Source: Planctomycetota bacterium (lineage in GTDB: Bacteria > Planctomycetota > UBA1135 > GCA-002686595). Taken from it: DNA of 64,000 nt. Below the pieces are notes generated by a model that was given only the letters and a program-made list of their open reading frames with translations, was not told the origin of the DNA and searched no databases. Position numbers and translations under genes: made by a program. The DNA is taken from NCBI GenBank assembly GCA_020638875.1, contig JACKHS010000003.1:62001-126000 (forward strand), given 5' to 3'. Positions 1-7,769 of this stretch are shown here, one piece after another (the first letter of the stretch is position 1; every line of letters starts with the position of its first letter).

Positions 1-1
1 G

Positions 2-703
2 CTGTACGGGCTCGTCGGCCCCAACGGCGCGGGCAAGTCCACGCTGCTGCGCTGCCTCTACGGCGCGCAGCCGCTCAGCGGCGGCGAGGTGGTGCTCGGC
101 GAGCGGCCACTCCCCCGCTGGGGCCGTCGCGCGATCGCGCGCGTGCTGGGCGTCGTGCCGCAACGCTCGAACCCGGCCTTTCCGGTGGCCGTGCGGCACT
201 TCGTCGGCATGGGCCGCTTCGCGCGCGAGCCGCTGCTCGGCGGACCGACGCGCGAGGACGAGCGCGCGGTCGACGCGTGTCTGGCCGAGCTGGGGCTGGT
301 GGCGCTCGCCGACCGCGCGGTGGACGAGCTCAGCGGCGGCGAGTTCCGGCGCGTGCTGATCGCGCAGGCGCTGGCGCAGGAGCCGGCCGTCCTGCTCTTC
401 GACGAGCCGGTGCAGCAGCTCGACCTCAAGCACCAGCTCGAGGTGATGGAGTTCGCGCGCGCCTTCGCGCGCCGCGCGGGAGCCTCGGCCCTGATCGTGC
501 TGCACGACCTGGGCCTCGCGGCGCGCTACTGCGACCGCCTCGGCGTGCTGCACGCGGGGCACCTGGTGGCCGAGGGCCCCCCGGACGCGACGCTGACCGT
601 CGAGCTCCTGCGCCGCGTGTGGGGCGTCGAGGCCTCGCTGGAGCGCAGCCCCGCCACCGGCGCGCTGCACGTCGTGCCGCTGCGCGAGGCGCGCGACGCG
701 TAG
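2..703 (+). CDS. ABC importer ATPase, iron-siderophore/haem/cobalamin type, 5'-truncated by window
   Basis: ATP-hydrolysing subunit of an importer of the FecE/HmuV/BtuD class, acting on the cytoplasmic face of the inner membrane with a permease that must lie upstream of the window. The frame is open from base 2, so the N-terminus is missing. In order I see Walker A GPNGAGKST (bases 17-43), the Q-loop region VPQRSNPAF, the signature LSGGEFRRVLIAQAL, Walker B LLFDEPVQQLDLKHQ and the switch histidine in LIVLHDLGLAARYCDRL. The TAG stop is at 701. The ABC class is certain. The metal-chelate substrate is inferred from family resemblance, and no partner gene is visible to confirm it. It converges on the next gene across a hairpin. 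Confidence 0.85.
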   Translation: MYGLVGPNGAGKSTLLRCLYGAQPLSGGEVVLGERPLPRWGRRAIARVLGVVPQRSNPAFPVAVRHFVGMGRFAREPLLGGPTREDERAVDACLAELGLVALADRAVDELSGGEFRRVLIAQALAQEPAVLLFDEPVQQLDLKHQLEVMEFARAFARRAGASALIVLHDLGLAARYCDRLGVLHAGHLVAEGPPDATLTVELLRRVWGVEASLERSPATGALHVVPLREARDA

Positions 704-720
704 GCTCCTCGTCGAAAGCA

Positions 721-751
721 CGGAGCCGAGAGCGACACGCCCTCGGCTCCG
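721..751. terminator. Hairpin between converging genes
   Basis: A perfect 10-bp inverted repeat (721-730 with 742-751, 11-nt loop) lies between the ATPase stop and the stop of the leftward gene. Read leftward, the stem is followed by a short T-containing stretch (TGCTTTC), so it may end the leftward transcript, or serve both directions. Confidence 0.5.
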
Positions 752-796
752 GTGCGGGATCGGCGGGCCCGTTCGCAGGCCCCATCGCGCCGCGGC

Positions 797-2386
797 TCAG
801 TCGCCGCCGACTCCCGCGGTCTCGAGCCACAGCCCCCCGACGGAGGGCTGCGAGTCGGCCTTGCTCCAGACGCCGACACCACCGGCGTCCGGGAAGGTCT
901 CGTCGCGCACGCGCAGCACGACGCTGTCGTTCAACGTGCACGTGATCCTGTCGCCGACGTGCTCGACGCGGATCGTGAACCACTCGCCGCTCCGGAAGGG
1001 CAGGCTCCCGACGGCCTGGATCTGCACGCGCACGCCGTCCTTCACGCGGTAGACGCGGAAGTCCTGCTCGAGCGGGTTGAAGCGGCAGACGTAGTAGTTG
1101 TCGGCGTCCTGCACGCGCCAGATCGGCCCGCCGCCCTGGTCGATGCGCCCGCGGTCCGCGCGCATGCGCAGCGTGAGCGCGCCGTCCCGGAAGCGCGGCG
1201 CGCGGCTCCAGAGCAGGTTGAAGGTCTTGCTGTCCCAGTCGCCGGGGTCGGTCATCGCCGCCACCGGCTCCGCGCGCGCCTCGTCGACGACGCTCCAGCG
1301 CGCCCGCGCAGGGCCGGCCGGCCACGTCGCGTCCGGCGTCCAGCGCGCGGCGAGCGCGCCGCGCTCGAGCCCGAGCACCTCGGGCGCGTCGGGGGCGCGG
1401 AAGGCGGCCTCCGCCGGCAGCGGCGGCAATGCGAGCTCGCCGAGCGCGTCGTGCAGCGCGCGCGCGAGCTCCGCCACCGGTCCGCGCGCCACGAGCGAGA
1501 CCTGCGTCAGGTCGTCGTCGAGGCCGGGCGCCGCCGCGCACAGCGACTCGAGCAGCCACCCGCGTCGGCCGAGCTCGCCGAGCACCGTGGGCAGCTCCTC
1601 GGGACGCAGCGTCCAGTCGACGCGCGCGCGCCCTTGCGCGTCCGTGCCCGCGAACGCGGCGAACACCGCGAACCCCAGGCGCAGACCCGCGGGCCCGCCG
1701 GCCAGACGCGCGGGCCCGGGCAGGCGGAACAGCGGCACGCCGTCCTTCACCTCGGCCTTGCTGCCGAACAGGCGCTCGAGCGGCGCGACGCTCACGTCGC
1801 TCGGACCGTAGCTCTCGGACGTCCACACGTTCGCGGGCGGCAGCGCCGTGCGCGCGCGCACCGCGTCGAGGCGCGCGTGCGCGAGCGCGACGGGTCCGGC
1901 GAGCTCCTCCTCGGAGCCGCGCCCGACGAAGCGCAGCTCGAAGCCCTGCGGCGTGCTGCCGGCGAAGCGCGGCACGCACGACGTGACGCGGTAGCCGCCG
2001 CCGGCGAGCGCGCCGACCGTGGGCAGGACTTCGTCGGCGAAGACCAGCCAGCGCCCGGCGCCCAGGCACTCGTCCCCGTCCTTGCGCACGGAGAAGCGCA
2101 GCGCCTTGCCCTCGAAGACCTCGACCGGCCGGTCCTGCCAGGTCATGGGCACCTCGTGGCGCCACCAGTAGAAGTGCAGCACCTGCTCGGCCTCGATGCG
2201 CAGCGGGCCCTTGCCCAGGAGCTCGGTGAGGCGCGCCTCGTCGGGCCAGTCCGCCGGCGCGGAGGCCGGCGGCGGCGCGAGACCGAGCGCGGCGACGAGG
2301 CCGAGCGCCGCGACGGGGGCGAGGGCGAGGCGAAGGGACCAGAACACGGGGCGGCGGCGGGGCGCGCGCGACGAGGGTGCGATCAT
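797..2386 (-). CDS. Secreted or anchored protein with C-terminal concanavalin-like beta-sandwich
   Basis: A 529-residue protein starting at ATG 2386, with a hydrophobic segment at residues 14-38 that is a signal peptide or anchor. Residues about 350-525 resemble the LamG/DUF1080-type beta-sandwich (WRVQDADNYYVCRFNPLEQD, then GVGVWSKADSQ). The middle holds two similar segments, DEVLPTVGALAGGGYRVTS (118-136) and EELPTVLGELGRRGWLLES (262-281). They recall the repeated half-domains of the DUF1259/LpqO family, which is only a suggestion. No catalytic residues can be assigned. It is transcribed away from the TPR-ExbB operon and converges on the ABC ATPase. Likely an envelope or extracellular binding protein of unknown ligand. 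Confidence 0.6.
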   Translation of the reverse strand: MIAPSSRAPRRRPVFWSLRLALAPVAALGLVAALGLAPPPASAPADWPDEARLTELLGKGPLRIEAEQVLHFYWWRHEVPMTWQDRPVEVFEGKALRFSVRKDGDECLGAGRWLVFADEVLPTVGALAGGGYRVTSCVPRFAGSTPQGFELRFVGRGSEEELAGPVALAHARLDAVRARTALPPANVWTSESYGPSDVSVAPLERLFGSKAEVKDGVPLFRLPGPARLAGGPAGLRLGFAVFAAFAGTDAQGRARVDWTLRPEELPTVLGELGRRGWLLESLCAAAPGLDDDLTQVSLVARGPVAELARALHDALGELALPPLPAEAAFRAPDAPEVLGLERGALAARWTPDATWPAGPARARWSVVDEARAEPVAAMTDPGDWDSKTFNLLWSRAPRFRDGALTLRMRADRGRIDQGGGPIWRVQDADNYYVCRFNPLEQDFRVYRVKDGVRVQIQAVGSLPFRSGEWFTIRVEHVGDRITCTLNDSVVLRVRDETFPDAGGVGVWSKADSQPSVGGLWLETAGVGGD

Positions 2387-2645
2387 CGAGAGGCTGCGGG
2401 GACGGGGGGCCGGGCGGGGAGCGCGCGCGGCTCAGCAAGGCCTGTGCCCCGGCCGCGGCCGCGTCGGAGCCGGGCGCGACGCGGCGCCCCCGCTACGCGC
2501 GAAACACAGGATGTCACGGTCTCGAAACACACCGAGGCTCGCGCGCGGACCCGCGGCGCCCTCGCGCGGCGCCCCGCGCGGGGAACGCCGCTTGCAGTCC
2601 GGCGGAGCTCGCCGACGCCCCCACCTCCCCCGACTCCCCCATCGC

Positions 2646-4069
2646 ATGCTCCCCACGCTCTGCGTGCTGCTGTGTCTCGGCGGCCCCGCGACGCAAGACG
2701 CGTCGCCCGCTCCCGCGCCCCTCGACCCCGCCGCCGCGCACGTCGTCGCCGCGCAGGAGGCCTACGCCGGCGGACGGCTCGGCGACGCGCACGACCACCT
2801 GCGCGCGGCCCTCGAGCTCGCGCCCGGCGAGCCTGGCGTGCGCCTGTGGACGGGGCGCGTGCTGAACGACCTCGGGCACGGCGCGGAGGCGCTCGAGGTG
2901 CTCGCGCCGGCGCTCGCGGACGCGCCGCGCTCGGCGTGGCTGCTCGTCGAGCGCGCGCGCGCGGAGCGCGGACTTCAGCGCTTCGACGACGCCGAGGCCG
3001 ACCTGCGCGCCGCGCTCGACGCGTACCCGACGCTCGACGCGGCCCGCCTCGAGCTGGTCGACGTGCTGTGCGAGCGCGGCGCCGCGCGCGCGGCGGACGC
3101 GCTCGTCGAGCTCGCGCCGCTGCGCTGCGCCGGAGCGGAAGCGCCCGCGCTCGTGCTGCGCGAAGCCCGCGCGCTCACGCTGCTCGCGCGCGACGACGAG
3201 GCCGAGGCGCTGCTGCGCGCAGCCGGCGCCGAGCCGACCGTGCGGCTCGCGTTGTGCCGCCACCTGGCCGAACGCCACCGGCCGCTCGACGCGTGGGAGG
3301 TCGGCGCGCCGCTCGTCGAGGAGCTCGCCGACGTCGAAGCCCGCACGTTGCTCGCCCAGGTCGCGCGGCGCGCGGGCGAACCGCTCGTCGCGCTGCGCCT
3401 GCTCGGCGCGGTGCTGCTCGAGGACCCGACGCACGCGACGGCGCTCGCCGAGCTCGGCGAGGTGCTCGAGGAAGCCCCGCGCGTGCTGGCCGAGGTCACG
3501 GCGCGCCGCCTCGCGGCGCGTCCCGACGACCCGGACGCGTGGCTCGAGCTGCTCGAGGGCTGCGCGCGCGAGGCGCGCTTCGAGGACCTGCTCGCGCGCT
3601 GCACCGAGCTGCCCGCCGCGCTGCGGGACGACGCGCGCGTCGCGCTGCTGCGCGGACAGGCGCTGCGCCGCCTCGGGCGCGCGGACGAGGCGCGCGCGCT
3701 GCTCGCGCCGCTGGCCGAGCGCGGCGGCGCGCGCGCCAGCTCGAGATCGGCCTGCTCGACTACGCGGCCGAGGACTTCGAGGGCGCCGCCGCCGCGTTCG
3801 CGCGCGGCGCCGCCGAAGCCTGGGCCGCCGACGCGCACTTCAACCGCGGCGTCTGCCTCGACCGCCTGGGGCGCTACGCGGCGGCCGCGGACGCGTACCG
3901 CGCGGCGGTCGCGGCGCGCGCCGACCTCGCCGAGGCCTGGCTGCAGCTCGGGCACGACCTCCGCCTGCGCCTGGCGCGGCCGGCCGAGGCTCGCGCGGCC
4001 TACCGCGAGTACCTGACGCTCGGCGGCGACGACGCCGAAGTGCGCCGCTTCGTGGAGTCCGCGCCGTGA
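2646..4069 (+). CDS. TPR-repeat protein, frame interrupted near 3735
   Basis: Periplasmic tetratricopeptide-type helical repeat protein of about 474 residues with a short N-terminal hydrophobic segment (MLPTLCVLLCLGG). The frame opened by ATG 2646 degenerates after codons for LAPLAERGGARA (about 3735). The downstream frame resumes with QLEIGLLDYAAEDFEGAA and ends at TGA 4067. Adding one base in the GC run at 3728-3741 joins the two halves, so a one-base deletion is the simplest reading. The last repeat (AHFNRGVCLDRLGRYAAAAD) is a textbook TPR. Its stop overlaps the ATG of the ExbB gene (TGATG), so it is the first gene of the TPR-ExbB-ExbD-TonB operon. Probably a scaffold for that complex; the partner is unknown. 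Confidence 0.7.
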
Positions 4070-4524
4070 TGGTCTGGCTCGAACGCGGCGGTCCGATCGT
4101 CTGGCCGCTGCTGCTGCTGTCGCTCGTCTCGCTCACCGTCGTGATCGACCGCGTGCGCTTCTGGTCGCGCGCGCGGCGGCGCCACGCCGAGCTGTTCGAG
4201 CTCGCGCGCCGCGACGGGCTCGAAGCCGCCGAGCGCGCGATGGCGCGCGGCATGGTGCTGCTCGACACGGTCATCACCGTCGCGCCGATGCTCGGCATCC
4301 TCGGCACGGTGACCGGCATCATCCAGTCCTTCGAGCTGCTCGGCGGCGCGGGGCGCCCCGATCCGCTGGGCGTCTCGAGCGGCATCGCCGAAGCGCTCAT
4401 CACGACGGCGATCGGCCTGGTCGTCGCGCTCGGCACGATCGTGCCCTACAACTGGTTCCGCGCGCGCCTGCGCACGGCGTTGATCGACCTGGAGCTCGCG
4501 CTCGAGCGCGAGGAGGCCGCGTGA
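4069..4524 (+). CDS. ExbB/TolQ/MotA-family proton channel subunit, short form
   Basis: A 151-residue inner-membrane protein of the MotA/TolQ/ExbB family, which uses the proton gradient to energise TonB- or Tol-type partners. I place the start at ATG 4069 inside the TGATG overlap; a GTG one codon earlier is possible. Membrane segments are near residues 10-28, 65-90 (VAPMLGILGTVTGIIQSF, the family hallmark) and 103-128. It is far shorter than usual ExbB (about 240 residues) because the cytoplasmic part between the first two helices is reduced to roughly 35 residues. Its stop overlaps the GTG start of the ExbD gene, as expected for subunits made in fixed ratio. Confidence 0.88.
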   Translation: MVWLERGGPIVWPLLLLSLVSLTVVIDRVRFWSRARRRHAELFELARRDGLEAAERAMARGMVLLDTVITVAPMLGILGTVTGIIQSFELLGGAGRPDPLGVSSGIAEALITTAIGLVVALGTIVPYNWFRARLRTALIDLELALEREEAA

Positions 4525-4943
4525 GGCGCGCCGACCGCTGGAGCGAGGGACCGCGCGTCGAGATGCTGCCGCTGATCGACGTGATGTTCCTGCTGCTCGT
4601 GACCTTCGTCTACTCGATGACGGTCATGATCCGCTCCGAGGCGATCCCGGTCGACCTGCCGCACCTCGCCTCGGCCGCGGCGACGGACCTGCCCACGGTG
4701 CTCGTCGTGACGGTGCAGGCCGACGGTCGACTCTTCGCCGCCGGTGAGGAGGTGGACGGCGCCGCGCTCGGCGAGCGCGTGACGCGCCTGCGCGCCGAGG
4801 ACGCCGAGCTGGCCGTGCTCGTCAACGCGGACGCCGACGCGCGCCACGCGGCGGTGGCCGGCGCGCTCGACGCGCTGCGCGGCGCGGGGCAGGAGCGCGT
4901 GTGGCTCGCGGGCGTGTCGGAGGGCGGCGATGCGGCTCGTTGA
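4521..4943 (+). CDS. ExbD/TolR-family energy transducer subunit
   Basis: A 140-residue protein starting at GTG 4521 (GTGA overlap with the ExbB stop). One N-terminal membrane helix carries the conserved aspartate in EMLPLIDVMFLLLVTFVYSM, the proton-path residue of ExbD/TolR. A periplasmic domain with the usual fold pattern follows (VDLPHL, then VVTVQADGRLFAAGEEV). The length is typical of ExbD. It overlaps the following TonB-like gene by 14 nt. Together with the ExbB- and TonB-like neighbours this is a complete TonB energising unit; the outer-membrane client is not in the window. Confidence 0.9.
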   Translation: MRRADRWSEGPRVEMLPLIDVMFLLLVTFVYSMTVMIRSEAIPVDLPHLASAAATDLPTVLVVTVQADGRLFAAGEEVDGAALGERVTRLRAEDAELAVLVNADADARHAAVAGALDALRGAGQERVWLAGVSEGGDAAR

Positions 4944-5673
4944 GCTCCCGCTCTCGGCGCTGCTCTCGCTGCTCGGCCACGCCGCGCTGATCGCGAGCGG
5001 AGCCTGGTGGCTCGCGCCCGCGGCGCCGCCGTCTCGACCGCCGCGCGCGAGCGACGCGCGCGTCGTGCTGCTCTCCCCGCCGAGGTGCGCGCGTTGCTCG
5101 AGCCGACCGTCGCGCCAGCCGCGCCGCGCCTGCGCGAGCCGTGGCGCGCGAGCACCGCGTCGAGCTCGCGCGCCCGACCGAGGCGCGAGCTCGCGCCGCG
5201 CGCCGCCGAGCGCCCTGCCCAGCGCCGCACGCGCACCGTCGACCGCGGCCGCGCTACCGACCTGCACGGCGCGCGCGGCGCGGCCCGTAGAACGCGTCAC
5301 CGCCGCGCCCGCGGACGACGTCGAGCGCGCGGACGTCGCGGACGAACCGCCGCCCGCGGACGTCGAGACGGCGAGCGACGCGCCTGGCGACGCCGCCGAG
5401 CTCGCGCCGCTCGGCGCGGCCGTGGTGCTGCTGCACCGTCCCGAGCTGCTCTACCCGGACGCCGCGCGACGCGCCGGCGTCGAGGGCACCGTGCAGGTCG
5501 GGCTCGAGGTCGGCGCCGACGGCGGCGTCGCGCGCGCGTGGCTGCTGCGCAGCAGCGGCAGCGCCGCGCTGGACCGCGAGGCGCTGCGCAACGTGCGCCG
5601 CTGGCGCTTCGACCTCGCGACCGTCGCCGCCGGCGGCCGCTTCCGCCAGGCGATCGCGTTCGAGCTGCGCTAG
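4930..5673 (+). CDS. TonB-family protein with disturbed linker
   Basis: Links the ExbB/ExbD motor to outer-membrane transporters. An N-terminal membrane helix (SLLGHAALIASGAWWL) is followed by a proline/alanine-rich linker and a clear C-terminal TonB domain (LLYPDAARRAGVEGTVQVGL, then ALRNVRRWRFD). The linker (about 5075-5290) has abnormal codon use in the open frame, with runs of Arg, Cys and Ser. An alternative frame reads AEVRALLEPTVAPAAPRL with GC-rich third positions. A missing C in the run at 5077-5080 and a compensating change before 5290 would explain this. It overlaps ExbD by 14 nt and closes the operon; a hairpin follows. Confidence 0.8.
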   Translation: MRLVELPLSALLSLLGHAALIASGAWWLAPAAPPSRPPRASDARVVLLSPPRCARCSSRPSRQPRRACASRGARAPRRARAPDRGASSRRAPPSALPSAARAPSTAAALPTCTARAARPVERVTAAPADDVERADVADEPPPADVETASDAPGDAAELAPLGAAVVLLHRPELLYPDAARRAGVEGTVQVGLEVGADGGVARAWLLRSSGSAALDREALRNVRRWRFDLATVAAGGRFRQAIAFELR

Positions 5674-5692
5674 ACCCGACGATTCAGGAACG

Positions 5693-5735
5693 CGCGCGCC
5701 AGCCTTCGCAACCGGCCGGCGAAGCCCGGCGCGCG
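5693..5735. terminator. Imperfect hairpin between converging genes
   Basis: A 17-bp stem with two mismatches (5693-5709 with 5719-5735, 9-nt loop) lies between the stop of the TonB-like gene (+) and the stop of the porin gene (-). It has no T-run. Position and symmetry suit a bidirectional terminator. Confidence 0.45.
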
Positions 5736-5787
5736 CGTCCCTGTCGCGATCCGGCGCGGAGCCGGCCCGCGACGTCACCCGCGCGCC

Positions 5788-7206
5788 TCAGAAGGTGTAG
5801 CGCGCGCCGAGGTACAGGAAGTCCACGTCGTCGTCCGGTCCCGACTCGCGGATGGCGTCGCCGGCGAAGAGGTGGCTGTAGCCGGCGTAGGCCGCGAGGT
5901 GGCGGCCGAAGCTGCGGTCGACGAGCACGTCGACCTCGTAGCCGACCTCCTTCGAGCTGAAGCCCGTGCGGTAGGGCGCGCCGCCGGCGTTGTAGAGCGC
6001 GTCGTCGGTGTCCATCAGGCGGAAGGCGTGCAGGCCGAGGGCGAGGTGACTCTGCGCGTCGAGCGACCACTTCGCACCGGCGCTGGTGTCCTGGATGTTC
6101 TGACGCCCGATCGCGTCGATGAAGCCGAAGTAGGCGTGTCCGAGCGGGAAGAGCTGGTGGAACGTGCCCACGTCGCCGCCGGGCGCGCTGTCGCCGCTGG
6201 CGAAGTCGAGCCCCAACCAGAAGCGCGGCTTGCCGGCCAGCTCCGCGGCGCGCCAGCCGGCCTGCGCGGCCAGGAACCACGCGCTCACGTCGCCGTCCCC
6301 CACCTCGCCGATCTGCCAGGCGCCTTCGACCTCGTAGTCGAACGGCCCGCTGATCGGTCCCCACGAGCGCGCGCCGAAGGTCTCGCGCCGCTCGTCGCCG
6401 CTCGTGCCGTTGACCGTCACGGAGTCGCGCGTGTTGCCGAGCGCGTACAGCTCGAGGCCGCGGCCGCCCTGCGCCGGCGCGCGATGCGCGTACACGCCGT
6501 ACAGCAGCGTGTCGTCGTCGCGGTCGTTGAAGTCCGTCTGGTCGACCGGCACGTACGCCGTGGCCAGGCCCGTGATCGTCCAGGGTCCCTGCCGGTACTC
6601 GGCCGTCAGGCCCTCCCAGGTGCGCAGCGAGTTGCCCCACGGCAGCGGGCTCACGAGGCGCTGCGCGCCGAGCTGCAGCATCTGGCGGCCGGGGCGCAGC
6701 AGGAGGCGCCCGTCGCCGACCGCGAAGTCGACGTCGACGAAGGCCTGCTGCAGGTCGAGAGAGTCGAAGTCGAGGTCGCGCCGCCCGCCGGGCAGGTCGC
6801 GCTCGGTGGACTGCGCCGTCTTGCCCTCGACGAACACGCGCAGGTGTTCGCCCGCGTGCAGGTCGCCGTGCACGAGCAGGCGCGAGAGCAGGAACTCGTC
6901 GTCGTGGTTCGCCGTCGGCGGCGCGCCGAAGTTGAAGCCTCGCCAGCTCTCGAGGCGCGCCTCGGCCCGGCCGCCCACGCTCAGCCACACGTCGCCGTCG
7001 TCCGAGAGCGCGACGTGCTTCAGCGGGTCGAACAGGTCGCGCGCGGGCGACGCGGCGCGGAACGCCGACCAGTCCTCGCGCTGGCGCAGGAACTGGTAGG
7101 CCGGACGACCTTCGTCCGCGGCGTCCTGACGCGCGAGCGCCAGCGGAGCGGTGACGAGGAGCAGCGCGGCGGCGGCCGCCGCGCGGTGGAAGGCATCGGG
7201 GATCAT
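5788..7206 (-). CDS. Outer-membrane beta-barrel protein, alginate-export family
   Basis: A 472-residue precursor with a signal peptide (AAAAAALLLVTAPLALARQ) and a barrel pattern of alternating strands, ending in YLGARYTF with the terminal aromatic expected of outer-membrane proteins. The segments LLLRPGRQMLQLGAQRLVSP, GLTAEYRQGPWTITGLATAY and LFPLGHAYFGFIDAIGRQNI are typical of the alginate_exp/AlgE-like porin family. ATG 7206 overlaps the stop of the upstream gene (ATGA), placing it last in a leftward operon with a polyferredoxin membrane protein and a YtkA-like lipoprotein. In that context I read it as a porin for small solutes or ions rather than an alginate exporter; no polysaccharide genes are near. 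Confidence 0.8.
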   Translation of the reverse strand: MIPDAFHRAAAAAALLLVTAPLALARQDAADEGRPAYQFLRQREDWSAFRAASPARDLFDPLKHVALSDDGDVWLSVGGRAEARLESWRGFNFGAPPTANHDDEFLLSRLLVHGDLHAGEHLRVFVEGKTAQSTERDLPGGRRDLDFDSLDLQQAFVDVDFAVGDGRLLLRPGRQMLQLGAQRLVSPLPWGNSLRTWEGLTAEYRQGPWTITGLATAYVPVDQTDFNDRDDDTLLYGVYAHRAPAQGGRGLELYALGNTRDSVTVNGTSGDERRETFGARSWGPISGPFDYEVEGAWQIGEVGDGDVSAWFLAAQAGWRAAELAGKPRFWLGLDFASGDSAPGGDVGTFHQLFPLGHAYFGFIDAIGRQNIQDTSAGAKWSLDAQSHLALGLHAFRLMDTDDALYNAGGAPYRTGFSSKEVGYEVDVLVDRSFGRHLAAYAGYSHLFAGDAIRESGPDDDVDFLYLGARYTF

Positions 7207-7769
7207 GACTCTTCGGTGCGGGTGAGGGTCGACGAGCCGCGGTCGTGCGCTCGTTGCAGGAACAACGCCCGCAGCCACAGCAAGGCCAGGGCGAGGAACG
7301 GGAAGGCGAACCAGATCAGGTTGAAGACGCCCAGGCCGGGCGGCGTGACGTCGAGGTCGAACGCGAGCTCGCCGAGCACGCGCCCCTCCTCGGGCAGGGA
7401 CACGACGAAGCGCGTGGGCCAGGTGCCGCGGTGGTGGAACTCGAGCGTGCCGATCTGCTGGAAGGGCTCGCTCGGCTCGGCCGCGACGCTCACGCCGCTG
7501 ACCGCCGGCGTCGTGCCGTCGGCGGGTTCGGCGTGCGCCTCGACGAGCAGCTCCGCGGGCGTGCGACCCGCCGGCGCGTCGAGGTAGTAGTAGAACGTGC
7601 CGGTACCGACGTCCGGGTCGGCCCAGACCGACACGGTCCAGCCTTCCAACACCTCGTCGACGAGGATCGGGTACGGCGGCCCGTCGTGCGCCGCCGCCCG
7701 CGACGCGAGCGACAGCGCGAGCAGGGCGGCGACCGCGAAGCGGCACGTGCGCGCAGCGAGTCTCCTCAT
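7203..7769 (-). CDS. Exported protein with C-terminal membrane anchor, unknown function
   Basis: A 188-residue protein that I assign to no characterised family. It has a signal peptide (FAVAALLALSLASRAAAH), an extracytoplasmic beta-rich domain containing TVSVWADPDVGTGTFYYYLD, and a C-terminal membrane helix (VFNLIWFAFPFLALALLWL) followed by a short basic tail. ATG 7769 overlaps the stop of the polyferredoxin gene, and its own stop overlaps the porin start. It is therefore an integral member of the cluster, probably presenting its globular domain at the outer face of the inner membrane. The mature N-terminus begins HDGPPYP; a metal role is only a guess. Confidence 0.6.
   Translation of the reverse strand: MRRLAARTCRFAVAALLALSLASRAAAHDGPPYPILVDEVLEGWTVSVWADPDVGTGTFYYYLDAPAGRTPAELLVEAHAEPADGTTPAVSGVSVAAEPSEPFQQIGTLEFHHRGTWPTRFVVSLPEEGRVLGELAFDLDVTPPGLGVFNLIWFAFPFLALALLWLRALFLQRAHDRGSSTLTRTEES

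Noticed and set aside
2500..2530. Repeated CGAAACAC near 2500 and 2522 as an operator
   Set aside because: Only an 8-bp match with irregular context; chance cannot be excluded.
752..2640. Long plus-strand frame opposite the beta-sandwich protein
   Set aside because: Composition is that of a shadow frame. The minus strand carries a signal peptide and a recognisable domain ending.
5788..7206. Alginate exporter function for the barrel protein
   Set aside because: Family resemblance only. No alginate or polysaccharide synthesis genes are present, and the operon is redox or metal related.
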